From positions 124,001-188,000 of the forward strand of contig NZ_AADV02000002.1 in assembly GCF_000167195.1 (NCBI RefSeq): 64,000 nt of DNA, written 5' to 3'. Origin of the DNA: Crocosphaera watsonii WH 8501. Its GTDB lineage: Bacteria; Cyanobacteriota; Cyanobacteriia; Cyanobacteriales; Microcystaceae. Below, piece after piece: positions 45,071 through 53,661 of this stretch. Every line of letters begins with the position of its first letter. The first letter of the stretch is position 1. The notes beneath the pieces are model-generated. The model was not told where the DNA came from and searched no databases. It was given only the letters and a program-made list of their open reading frames with translations. A program made the position numbers and the translations under genes.

Positions 45071-47791
45071 TCAGGCAAACAAAGCACTAACTTGTTGGGG
45101 AGGAATGGGTTGACTAAAAAAGTAACCTTGGGCCTGATGACATCCTTTTTCTTTTAAAAATGCTGCTTGTTCTTCATTTTCTACCCCTTCGGCAATAATC
45201 TGTAAATTGAGGGCATAACCCAAAGCGATCACCGCTTGTGATATGGCCGTATCATTGGTGTCGTGGGGAAGATCCCTAATAAAAGACTGGTCAATTTTAA
45301 GTTTATCAATAGGTAGTCTCTTCAGATAATTTAAGGAAGAATAACCTATTCCAAAATCATCAATGGTCAATTTTATACCCATGCCTTGTAACTTTTCCAG
45401 TTGCTTAATATTCTGTTCTGTTTGCTTCATTAATAACCCTTCGGTTAACTCTAATTCTAAATACGCGGCTGGTAGGCCAGTGGTTTTGAGGACATTTTCA
45501 ACCACTTGGATAAAGTCCCCATGTTGAATTTGAGGGGCAGCCACATTAACAGCAATACGACCAAAATCGAGCTTCTGCTCTAACCAAATTTTAGCTTGTC
45601 GACAGGCAGTGGTTAACACCCAAGTGCCGATCTCTTGAATGAGTCCACTTTGCTCGGCAATGGGGATAAACTGTGCAGGAGAAACCACTCCTAACTCTGG
45701 ATGATGCCAACGTAATAAAGCCTCTATTCCTAGACAACGATGGGACAACATCTCAATTTGGGGTTGATAGAGTAAATAAAATTCCTTCTTTTTGAGGGCT
45801 TCTCGGAGGGCATTTTCCAATAACATATATTCAAAAACAGTGGAAGTCATTTCCTTCCTATAGAAACAGTAGGTATTGCGGCCATCTTCCTTGGCACGAT
45901 ACATAGCAGCATCGGCATTGCGTAGAAGGGTAGCAACATCTGTTCCATCATCGGGAAACAAACTTAACCCCATACTAGAAGTCATCTTAATAGTTCGACC
46001 TTCTATGATAAAAGGTTCCTCAAAAGTCCTCATCAGTTTCCCCACAACCATCCCTGCGTGTTGAGTATCTTTAATGTCTTCTAAAATAACCACAAACTCA
46101 TCCCCACTAATACGAGCGACGGTATCACTCTTGCGTCTCTGTTGACATAGGCGTTGTGCTAACTGTTCTAATAAGGAGTCACCGGCCCTGTGTCCCAAGC
46201 TATCGTTAATATTTTTAAAGCGATCCAAATCGATAAACACCACTGCTAACTTATCTCCCTTGCGAGTAGCTTGTTGAATACTTTGCTCTAAACGAGTATT
46301 CATGAGCATACGGTTAGGTAAATTGGTGAGAGTATCATGGTGAGCCTGATAATAAAGCTTCTGTTCTGATTCTTTGATCTGGGTGATATCATGAATGTTT
46401 ACCACAGCAGAGGTAACTCCTTTATTTGCTTCTCTATAGGGGGAGTATAGGGCATGATAATAACGTTGTTCCTCACCCAGATCAAACCAAGTTTCATATC
46501 TGACTTCTTCTCCTTGTAAGCAACGATCTAGGTGGGGTTGGATTGTATCCATAAATTCTTCCCCAACAATCTCAACAACAGACTTACCAATGATCTCTTC
46601 TTTTGCTCTCTGGAAGTTTCTCGCATAAGCATCATTGACTATTTGATAAGTGTAGTTTTGATCAATAAGGGCCATCATGTCTTGAGTGGTGGCAACAATA
46701 CATTCAAAGATCCTTAGTTGTTCCTCCATGCGTTTGCGATCGCTAATATCCATCACCGAACCGATATAACCTTTAAACTGGCCATCGGCACTAAACCGAG
46801 GCTTTCCGGCATCGATACCCCAACAATAGACACCATCACGACGGCGAAAACGATAATCAATAGAAAAAGGCTGTCTTTTTTCATTAAACTCTAGAAAGCG
46901 TTTACGAGCTAATTCTCTCTCATCGGGATGAATCACGTCTAACCAACCAAACCCTAGAGCAGTTCCCTCTTTTTGCCCAGAAAAATCGTACCAGCTTTGA
47001 CTGACATAAGTAGAATAACCAGTTTCGTCTGTTACCCAGACCATAACTGGAGCATGATCGGCCATGTTCCGAAAAAGGGCTTCACTTTCTCGTAAGGCCA
47101 TCTCTGTTTCTTTGTGTTCCAGTTCCAGTTGCTTACGTTCGGTGATATCCATAACTATGCCAAGGAGACGAATAACATTACCTTGATCGTCCTTTTCAGC
47201 ACTGCCTAAAGCTTGAACCCAGTGGATGGAAGCATCTGGGTGAATAATACGATATTCTATTCTGTGTTCTTTGCCCTTTTCTCGACAATCTTGGACATTT
47301 TTTTGCCAGTGTTCCACGTCTTCTGGATGAATCGCTCCTTGAACCTGTTGCAACTCCCCCCGAAATGTACCTGGTTCCATCCCCCAGATTCTTTCTACTT
47401 CTTCTGACCAAAATACTTTTTCTGTTACCACATCAAACTCCCAAGAACCAGTTTGGCTGAACTTAAGGGCCTGAGCATAATGGTTTTCTCTGCTGTTGAG
47501 TGTTGCTTGAGTGCTATGTAATTCTGCTAAAACCTGGGATAATTGAGCCGTCCTTTGGGCGATTCGTTGCTCTAATTCTTGATTTTGTTTTTGCAGGTCT
47601 ATTTCTGCTTGTTGATCTTGCCTTTCGGGTTGGTGGCGATCGCTAATATCATGGAAAAAAATTGCCAGTCCTCCTGGAAAGGGATGAGTTTGAATTTCCA
47701 GGCAAATGACTTTTGTAGACTTATTAGGATAGCCATATTCCATACTACTAAATACCTGTTTATCCATAGCATGGCGTAAATTTTTTTCCAC
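45071..47791 (-). CDS. PAS/PAC-GGDEF-EAL cyclic-di-GMP signalling protein
   Basis: 906 residues as read from GTG 47791. It begins inside a PAS domain, then a coiled coil (QNQELEQRIAQRTAQL), three more PAS/PAC units (about 95-225, 240-360, 370-470), a GGDEF domain and an EAL domain. The GGDEF site is ARISGDEFVV (SGDEF, normally active), the EAL site IEALLRWHHP, and loop 6 TIDDFGIGYSSL is intact. The protein could therefore make or degrade c-di-GMP. The N-terminal PAS is incomplete because an in-frame TAA precedes it (see 47792-47977). No membrane segment, so the sensor is cytosolic. Confidence 0.9.
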   Translation of the reverse strand: MEKNLRHAMDKQVFSSMEYGYPNKSTKVICLEIQTHPFPGGLAIFFHDISDRHQPERQDQQAEIDLQKQNQELEQRIAQRTAQLSQVLAELHSTQATLNSRENHYAQALKFSQTGSWEFDVVTEKVFWSEEVERIWGMEPGTFRGELQQVQGAIHPEDVEHWQKNVQDCREKGKEHRIEYRIIHPDASIHWVQALGSAEKDDQGNVIRLLGIVMDITERKQLELEHKETEMALRESEALFRNMADHAPVMVWVTDETGYSTYVSQSWYDFSGQKEGTALGFGWLDVIHPDERELARKRFLEFNEKRQPFSIDYRFRRRDGVYCWGIDAGKPRFSADGQFKGYIGSVMDISDRKRMEEQLRIFECIVATTQDMMALIDQNYTYQIVNDAYARNFQRAKEEIIGKSVVEIVGEEFMDTIQPHLDRCLQGEEVRYETWFDLGEEQRYYHALYSPYREANKGVTSAVVNIHDITQIKESEQKLYYQAHHDTLTNLPNRMLMNTRLEQSIQQATRKGDKLAVVFIDLDRFKNINDSLGHRAGDSLLEQLAQRLCQQRRKSDTVARISGDEFVVILEDIKDTQHAGMVVGKLMRTFEEPFIIEGRTIKMTSSMGLSLFPDDGTDVATLLRNADAAMYRAKEDGRNTYCFYRKEMTSTVFEYMLLENALREALKKKEFYLLYQPQIEMLSHRCLGIEALLRWHHPELGVVSPAQFIPIAEQSGLIQEIGTWVLTTACRQAKIWLEQKLDFGRIAVNVAAPQIQHGDFIQVVENVLKTTGLPAAYLELELTEGLLMKQTEQNIKQLEKLQGMGIKLTIDDFGIGYSSLNYLKRLPIDKLKIDQSFIRDLPHDTNDTAISQAVIALGYALNLQIIAEGVENEEQAAFLKEKGCHQAQGYFFSQPIPPQQVSALFA

Positions 47792-47977
47792 ATCAGTACC
47801 GACCCAAGTTGGCCATACTTCCCATAATGTTTACTCGGAAGAGGATTCCTCGAAATACTCCTCTTTGTCCCTTGCTCCCTCCTGGTGATTATCTTCTAAT
47901 AAGTGCCTTAAAATTCCTTTTAAGGCACTTTTATAGATAACGCACCAGTCCTCATCCACTAATATAAACCCATTCAT
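47792..47977 (-). pseudogene. Upstream part of the N-terminal PAS domain, separated by one TAA
   Basis: In the same frame as the GGDEF/EAL gene, ATG 47977 opens MNGFILVDEDWCVIYKSALK, continues through GILRHLLEDNHQEG and a Glu/Ser-rich stretch, and meets TAA at 47831-47833. Reading through gives TLWEVWPTWVGTDVEKNL, the normal PAS_4 continuation. The original gene thus started near 47977 and has acquired a single nonsense codon, or the start has moved to the GTG. Confidence 0.65.
47902..47931. repeat. 30-bp inverted repeat within the PAS coding remnant
   Basis: AAGTGCCTTAAAA and TTTTAAGGCACTT pair around TTCC, a 13-bp perfect stem. It overlaps the coding remnant (KSALKGILRHLL) and could form a strong mRNA hairpin. 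Confidence 0.7.
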
Positions 47978-48197
47978 CTTAGTAGCTAAAACCTTTTTTA
48001 TCTAGTTTTTTACTTATTTGAGCCGTATAGAAACTATACAAAATTTGTCTTTGTTTAGGAAATAGGGAACAATGGAAGCAAGGATAAAATGCCACTACAG
48101 CAAATATTTATCCCATAAATAGTTAACAAAATATATGCACTATATCATAGCTAAAATTTGGCGAGATAGGGCTTAATTTTATAAATTATTAACAATA
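47978..48197. other. 220-bp intergenic region
   Basis: AT-rich with no gene seen. It should contain the promoter of the PAS/GGDEF/EAL gene and the end of the ABC ATPase transcript; no clear terminator. Confidence 0.4.
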
Positions 48198-49994
48198 CTA
48201 AGTCCTAACACCAGAAGTCCAATCTAGGGATTCTGGAAATTGGGGAATAGAATCAAGGAGATTTTTAGTATATTCTTCTTGGGGATTATTAATAATAGTC
48301 TCTGCGTCTCCTATTTCCACAATTTCACCTTGATTCATGACCATAATACGATCGCTCATAAACCGGACTACACTTAAGTCATGGGAGATAAAAATACAGG
48401 TCAATTTCAACTTTTCTTGTAAGTCTTTTAAGAGGTTCAAAACCTGTGCTTGTACAGATACATCTAAGGCAGAAACTGACTCATCACAGATTAAAAAACG
48501 GGGATTTAAAGCTAAGGCGCGGGCGATACAAATTCGTTGTCTTTGTCCTCCAGAAAATTCGTGAGGATAGCGATTAAAACTGTCTATATCTAATCCTACT
48601 AAAGTCAACAATGCTGCCACAATCTCATTGATTTGCTTACTATTGCTTTGGGTTTTATGAATAATCATCGGTTCAGCAATAGCTTGTCCTACAGTTAGTC
48701 TGGGGTTGAGAGAATTATAGGGATTTTGGAAAACAATTTGCATATTTTTTCTCAAATTTTTTAACCATTTATTGCTCATCGATTTTTTAGAAATCTCGTA
48801 AGTTTCAAAAGAAATTGTGCCACTTACTGCTGAAATAAGTCTAAGAATAGCCCTTGCTAAAGTTGATTTTCCGCAACCAGATTCACCAACTAACCCTAAT
48901 GTTTCCCCTGCATAAACTTCAAAACTCATGTTATTAACTGCCGTAAATTTATTGGATTTGGATCCCAAGAAACCTGATTTTCCAAACTCTACATTTAACT
49001 TATCTACTGACAATAAAACTTTCTTTTCTTGGGCTTCTTGAGTTCTAGATTCAATTTCATCATGAGGTATAATTTGATAAATTAAATCGCTTTGTTGAGA
49101 TGCTTCTGTAACTTGATTATCTGTCAAGAAATCAGCGACAGTGGGTAATTTATCTACTTTAACATGAAGGGGAGGACGACAAGCTAATAATCCTTTGGTA
49201 TAGGGATCTTGAGGAGAATAAAGTATATTTTCTTTTTTCCCTTTTTCTATTACTTTTCCTTGATACATCACCAATATATTATCAGCTACTTCATTGATAA
49301 CTCCCAAGTCATGAGAGATAAAAATCATCGCAATATTTTTATCTTGACAGAGACCTTTTAATAACTCTAAAATTCCTTTTTGAACCGTTACATCTAGAGC
49401 AGTTGTTGGCTCATCAGCAATTAAAATAGTAGGATTACAAGAGATTGCCATAGCAATCATAACCCGTTGTAACTGTCCTCCAGATAGTTCGTGAGGATAC
49501 CTTTTTAGATAGGCTTTTGCTTGTTTATCGGGACAGGTTTGCTTTAAAACTCTGACACTTTTTAATAAATTAATTGCTTCTTGGTTAGCCTTTTCTTGAG
49601 TTACATTCTGATGTAGTTTAATAGCTTCAGTTAATTGATAACCTATAGTATAAACGGGGTTAAAAGCACTCATAGGTTCTTGGAATATCATGGCAATTTC
49701 TTGACCACGATATCTTGTCCATTCTGATGATTCTAATCTGGTTAAGTCAATGGTATATTCTGGAGATTGATAATATTTAATACTACTTTCTTGAGCAATT
49801 TTACCAGGATTTTGAATTAAACCCATAATAGCTAAAGAAGTCACAGATTTTCCTGAGCCTGACTCCCCAACAATACCTAAAATTTCACCTCTTTTGAGTT
49901 GAAAATTAATATCATTTACTGCTATTTTATTTGATTTTCCTTGTAACGGGAATTCAATACGGAGATTAGATACATCAAGAACAATATCACTCAT
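48198..49994 (-). CDS. ABC transporter ATPase with two NBDs (oligopeptide/dipeptide type, DppD-DppF fusion)
   Basis: A 598-residue protein from ATG 49994 (MSDIVLDVSNLRIEF; a further ATG is three codons upstream). It has two complete ATPase domains in tandem. The first has Walker A GESGSGKS, signature LSGGQLQRVM and Walker B LIADEPTTALD. The second has GESGCGKS, FSGGQRQRIC and FLICDESVSALD. Each domain is followed by the oligopeptide-transporter C-terminal extension (YTKGLLACRPPL and YTKNLLDSIPQFP). It powers import of peptides or related solutes together with DppB/DppC-type permeases, which are not nearby. The same fusion is known in YejF and GsiA. Confidence 0.93.
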   Translation of the reverse strand: MSDIVLDVSNLRIEFPLQGKSNKIAVNDINFQLKRGEILGIVGESGSGKSVTSLAIMGLIQNPGKIAQESSIKYYQSPEYTIDLTRLESSEWTRYRGQEIAMIFQEPMSAFNPVYTIGYQLTEAIKLHQNVTQEKANQEAINLLKSVRVLKQTCPDKQAKAYLKRYPHELSGGQLQRVMIAMAISCNPTILIADEPTTALDVTVQKGILELLKGLCQDKNIAMIFISHDLGVINEVADNILVMYQGKVIEKGKKENILYSPQDPYTKGLLACRPPLHVKVDKLPTVADFLTDNQVTEASQQSDLIYQIIPHDEIESRTQEAQEKKVLLSVDKLNVEFGKSGFLGSKSNKFTAVNNMSFEVYAGETLGLVGESGCGKSTLARAILRLISAVSGTISFETYEISKKSMSNKWLKNLRKNMQIVFQNPYNSLNPRLTVGQAIAEPMIIHKTQSNSKQINEIVAALLTLVGLDIDSFNRYPHEFSGGQRQRICIARALALNPRFLICDESVSALDVSVQAQVLNLLKDLQEKLKLTCIFISHDLSVVRFMSDRIMVMNQGEIVEIGDAETIINNPQEEYTKNLLDSIPQFPESLDWTSGVRT

Positions 49995-50084
49995 GATTCT
50001 CATAGAAATATAAAATTAGACAGATTTTAACTTATTTTTTAGCATTTGACAAAGATTCTACTAGAGTTTGCTCCATTATCAAGG

Positions 50085-50225
50085 GATAATTGATAGAGAG
50101 CATCCTATTTTTGCAAAAAACTTAATTCTTGGAGTTTGACGGGGAGACGGGGAGACGGGGAGAAATTCATCAGATCAACTATTATCAGTAAAGGACAAGA
50201 AAGCAACTTTGGGATGCTCCCAATT
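50085..50225. repeat. Repeat-rich 400-bp gap with inverted GAGCATCC ends and ACGGGGAG x3
   Basis: The left border reads GATAGAGAGCATCCTATT and the right border GGGATGCTCCCAATTGAT, roughly inverted copies about 125 bp apart, as in a small non-autonomous element. Inside lie three tandem ACGGGGAG units (50139-50162). The rest of the gap (50004-50403) holds no gene that I can see; the flavodiiron promoter should be at its right edge. Confidence 0.45.
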
Positions 50226-50403
50226 GATAATGGATAATTAAACATATTTTTTGCAATTTAACCAGGATTATACCAGACTTTGATCATTTTTTTGTGAATT
50301 GATTAAAACAATCTTACCTTTTCCATAAGTAATTCAAAGTCACATTATTAAAGAAGCGTGTCACAATATAAATAAATAATGAAAACATTATACGGAGAGG
50401 GAT

Positions 50404-52131
50404 ATGGTAGCAACTCCCATCAAAACAAAAAAGCGTTTAAGCATACAAACTGGTGATATTGCCGAAAATACAACTACTATTAGATCCTTAGACTGGGATC
50501 GAGATCGCTTCGACATAGAGTTTGGTCTGCAAAATGGAACCACTTATAACTCCTATATTATTAGGGGTGAGAAGATCGCCTTAATAGACACTTCTCATGT
50601 TAAGTTTCGACAGTTATACATCGATACCATAACCGGACTCATTGACCCCAAAACCATCGATTATTTAGTGGTTAGTCACACCGAACCGGATCATAGTGGT
50701 TTGGTTAAAGATATCTTAGAACTAGCTCCCCAAGCAACTATAGTAGGGTCAAAAGTAGCGATTAATTTTCTAAAAAACTTTATCCATCAACCCTTTGAAT
50801 ACATTGCCGTCAAAACGGGGGATAGTTTGGACTTAGGGAAAGGTCATGTTTTAGAATTTGTCAACGCCCCTAATCTACATTGGCCTGATACGATTTTAAC
50901 CTATGATCAAGGTACCGAAACCTTATACACCTGTGATGTATTTGGGATGCACTATTGTTCTGATGTGCTATACGACGAACACTTAGAGGATATTGCCCCA
51001 GACTATCACTTTTATTATGAGTGTTTGATGGGTCCCAACGCGAGATCGGTGCTTTCGGCCTTAAAACGCATGGACAAGTTAGGTCATTTTTCCTTAGTAG
51101 CCAATGGTCACGGTCCCTTGCTGCGCTACAATGTCCATGAGTTAGTAGAACGTTATCGTACTTGGAGCGAGGAACAAAGCAAAGCCGATAAAAGCGTTGC
51201 TGTGTTTTATATTTCTGATTATGGATATAGCGATCGCCTCTCCCAAGCTATTGCCAAAGGTATCACCAAGGCCGGTGTAGCAGTAGAAATGGTTGATCTA
51301 AAATCAGCCGATGCTCAAGATGTCCACGAGATCGTCAGTGGTTCCGCCGGTTTAGTGGTGGGAATGCCCCCCTTAGAAGGCACTCATAGCAACGAAACCA
51401 CCAGCAACATCGGAACCATTCTCGCCGCAGCTAAAAATAAGCAATATATAGGGATGTTCGAGTCTTATGGTGACAACGATGAACCCATCGACCCCTTATT
51501 AACCAGGTTCCGAGAAGCTGGCTTAAACAAAGGGTTTAATCCTATTCGGGTTAAAGATACCCCCACAGAAGCTATTTATCAACTCTGTGAAGAAGCAGGA
51601 GTCGACTTAGGACAAGCGTTAACCCAAGCCAAAAAAGTCAAGCAAAGGAAGTCCTTAGATAGCGACTTAGATAAAGCCATCGGTCGTATTAGTGGCGGTT
51701 TATATATTCTCACCGCTAATAAGAGAGAACTCAACGGGGCCATGTTAGCCTCTTGGGTAACACAAGCAAGTTTTGACCCCCCAGGGTTTACTGTTGCCGT
51801 AGCCAAAGATCGGGCGATCGAGTCTTTGATGCAGGTAGGAGATAGTTTCGTTTTAAACATCCTCGAAGAAGGGAAATATCAACCCCTGATGAAGCATTTC
51901 CTGAAAAGATTCCGTCCTGGGTCCGATCGCTTTGAAGGGGTTAATGTCCAAACCGCTAACAATGGATCACCTATCCTAGTGGATGCTTTAGCCTATTTAG
52001 AATGCGAAGTTGTCAGTCGGATGGAATGTAGTGATCATTGGATCGTTTATAGCAAAGTGAGCAATGGGCGAGTTTCTAACCCCGATGGGTTAACCGCTAC
52101 TCACCACCGAAAAGTCGGTAACTATTACTAA
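50404..52131 (+). CDS. Flavodiiron protein (A-type with C-terminal flavin reductase domain)
   Basis: A 575-residue cyanobacterial flavodiiron protein that reduces O2 to water with electrons from photosystem I side carriers. The metallo-beta-lactamase-like domain (1-260) has an intact diiron motif SHTEPDHSG (about residues 91-99) plus further His/Asp ligands (NLHWPDT, CDVFGMHY, NGHGPLL). The flavodoxin domain (about 265-410) starts SVAVFYISDYGYSDRLSQ, and the flavin reductase domain (about 425-575) has SGGLYILTANKREL. The canonical ligands favour an Flv3- or Flv4-like protein over Flv1/Flv2, where ligands are replaced; I do not choose between them. A GGAGAGG site precedes ATG 50404. Confidence 0.93.
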   Translation: MVATPIKTKKRLSIQTGDIAENTTTIRSLDWDRDRFDIEFGLQNGTTYNSYIIRGEKIALIDTSHVKFRQLYIDTITGLIDPKTIDYLVVSHTEPDHSGLVKDILELAPQATIVGSKVAINFLKNFIHQPFEYIAVKTGDSLDLGKGHVLEFVNAPNLHWPDTILTYDQGTETLYTCDVFGMHYCSDVLYDEHLEDIAPDYHFYYECLMGPNARSVLSALKRMDKLGHFSLVANGHGPLLRYNVHELVERYRTWSEEQSKADKSVAVFYISDYGYSDRLSQAIAKGITKAGVAVEMVDLKSADAQDVHEIVSGSAGLVVGMPPLEGTHSNETTSNIGTILAAAKNKQYIGMFESYGDNDEPIDPLLTRFREAGLNKGFNPIRVKDTPTEAIYQLCEEAGVDLGQALTQAKKVKQRKSLDSDLDKAIGRISGGLYILTANKRELNGAMLASWVTQASFDPPGFTVAVAKDRAIESLMQVGDSFVLNILEEGKYQPLMKHFLKRFRPGSDRFEGVNVQTANNGSPILVDALAYLECEVVSRMECSDHWIVYSKVSNGRVSNPDGLTATHHRKVGNYY

Positions 52132-52319
52132 ACCTGTAGGGTGGGCAATGCCCACCTTGTCTAATGGTCAACTACAATTTGAAAAATACAAGGTAAGCTA
52201 GATAAGTAAAGGATTAACAAAAGTTCCTCCAAGGTGGGAAGAAAATTTCTCGATCGAGTGTGAGTGGAAAAAGATTGTTTAATCTGGTAAGTGCGACTCT
52301 AGCAAAGTGATAAAACTCC

Positions 52320-53618
52320 ATGCTGCGAATCATCACCCAGTCAGCCGAGATAAATACAGAATTGCAAAGAATCGGAGATCGCCCCTATCGGGACGAGATT
52401 CAAGCAAAAGAGGTTGCTGTGGGAGAAATTTTGGAGAGGATTAAACATAAAGGGGATCAAGGACTATTTAAACCCTTCGACACCCTCACCACTCCCACAA
52501 ACCTTAAAGTTAGCGGCTCCGACTTAGACGCAGCCTATCAAAAAATTTCCAAAGAATTACTAGATACCATCCAAACAGCCAGCCAAAAACTAGAAAACTT
52601 CTATAAACAGCAACTGCCCAAACCTTGGGTAAAATTTGAAGAAGACGACGTAGTTGTAGGCAAACGTTACATTCCTGTCCAACGGGCTGGGATCTATGTA
52701 CCCTGGGATCAAGCTTCACCTATCACTCGGGTACTGATGCAAACCCTCCCCGCAAAAATTGCCAAAGTACCAGAGATTATCCTCGTCAGTCCCCCGGATG
52801 AAACTGGCAAAGTTCCCCCCGACATTTTAGTAGCTGCACAAGTGAGTGGAGTTAACCAAATTTACCGCTTAGGAGGAGCCCAGGCCATCGCTGCTTTGGC
52901 CTACGGAACCCAAACTATTCCCAAAGTAGATGTGATCACAGGAACCGGAGGATTAGATGTCATTTTAGCTAAACGCATGGTTTATGGCACTGTCACCACC
53001 GACACCCCTGTGGATGCCTCAGAATTATTTATTATTGCCGATGAAACGGCAAACGAATCCTACATTGCCGCCGACATATTAGCCCAAGTTGAACAAGATC
53101 CCAGTAGTGCAGTGATAGTCCTGACAACGAATTTCAACTTGGCACAAAAAATTCAAAGCAAAGTACAACAAAAATTACAAGATAACGCCCACGGCATTTT
53201 ATCCGAAAAAGCCATTGCTCATTATGGCTTAATTGCGGTGGTGGAGTCCCTAGAACAAGCTGTTAAGATTACCAACCAATTTGCCCCTCATTATCTGATT
53301 TTAACCTTAGCTAAACCTTGGGATATAGTAGAGAAAATTCGTACCGTCGGTAGCCTGTTCATTGGCCAAATGACCCCAAAAGCTATTGGTGATTATTTGG
53401 GTAATGGAGGCGTAATTTTGCCCCCTTCTGGCTTAATTCGTTATGCTTCTTCGGTGCGGGTAGAAACCTTCTTCAAACCCTCCCATCTCATCGAATACTC
53501 TCCCACTGCCCTAAAAAAAATAGCCCGTGTTTTGGAGACTTTGGCCCTCGCCGAAGGTTTTACCGGCAGTGCAGAAGCTATTAATTTACGATTGAAAGAA
53601 GGAGAAAATTGTGACTGA
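52320..53618 (+). CDS. HisD-like protein lacking catalytic residues
   Basis: 432 residues, full length for histidinol dehydrogenase, and clearly homologous along its whole length (IYRLGGAQAIAALAYGTQTIPKVD, ELFIIADETANESYIAADILAQ). Key sites differ from working HisD. GPGN is GTGG (208-211). Zinc-binding QxxH is QVEQ (256-259). The catalytic Glu-His of APEHLEL is APHYLIL (322-328). GPNHVLPT is GNGGVILPP. The C-terminal zinc His (EGLTAHA) is Ser417. Only the GDY Asp358 remains. It probably does not oxidise histidinol. Cyanobacteria often have a second HisD homologue, so this is likely a paralogue with another role. It precedes the beta-CASP gene by 43 bp. Confidence 0.88.
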   Translation: MLRIITQSAEINTELQRIGDRPYRDEIQAKEVAVGEILERIKHKGDQGLFKPFDTLTTPTNLKVSGSDLDAAYQKISKELLDTIQTASQKLENFYKQQLPKPWVKFEEDDVVVGKRYIPVQRAGIYVPWDQASPITRVLMQTLPAKIAKVPEIILVSPPDETGKVPPDILVAAQVSGVNQIYRLGGAQAIAALAYGTQTIPKVDVITGTGGLDVILAKRMVYGTVTTDTPVDASELFIIADETANESYIAADILAQVEQDPSSAVIVLTTNFNLAQKIQSKVQQKLQDNAHGILSEKAIAHYGLIAVVESLEQAVKITNQFAPHYLILTLAKPWDIVEKIRTVGSLFIGQMTPKAIGDYLGNGGVILPPSGLIRYASSVRVETFFKPSHLIEYSPTALKKIARVLETLALAEGFTGSAEAINLRLKEGENCD

Positions 53619-53661
53619 ATAACTGGTAATTGGTAAATCTCATTGACTAAAAACAGTGTCT

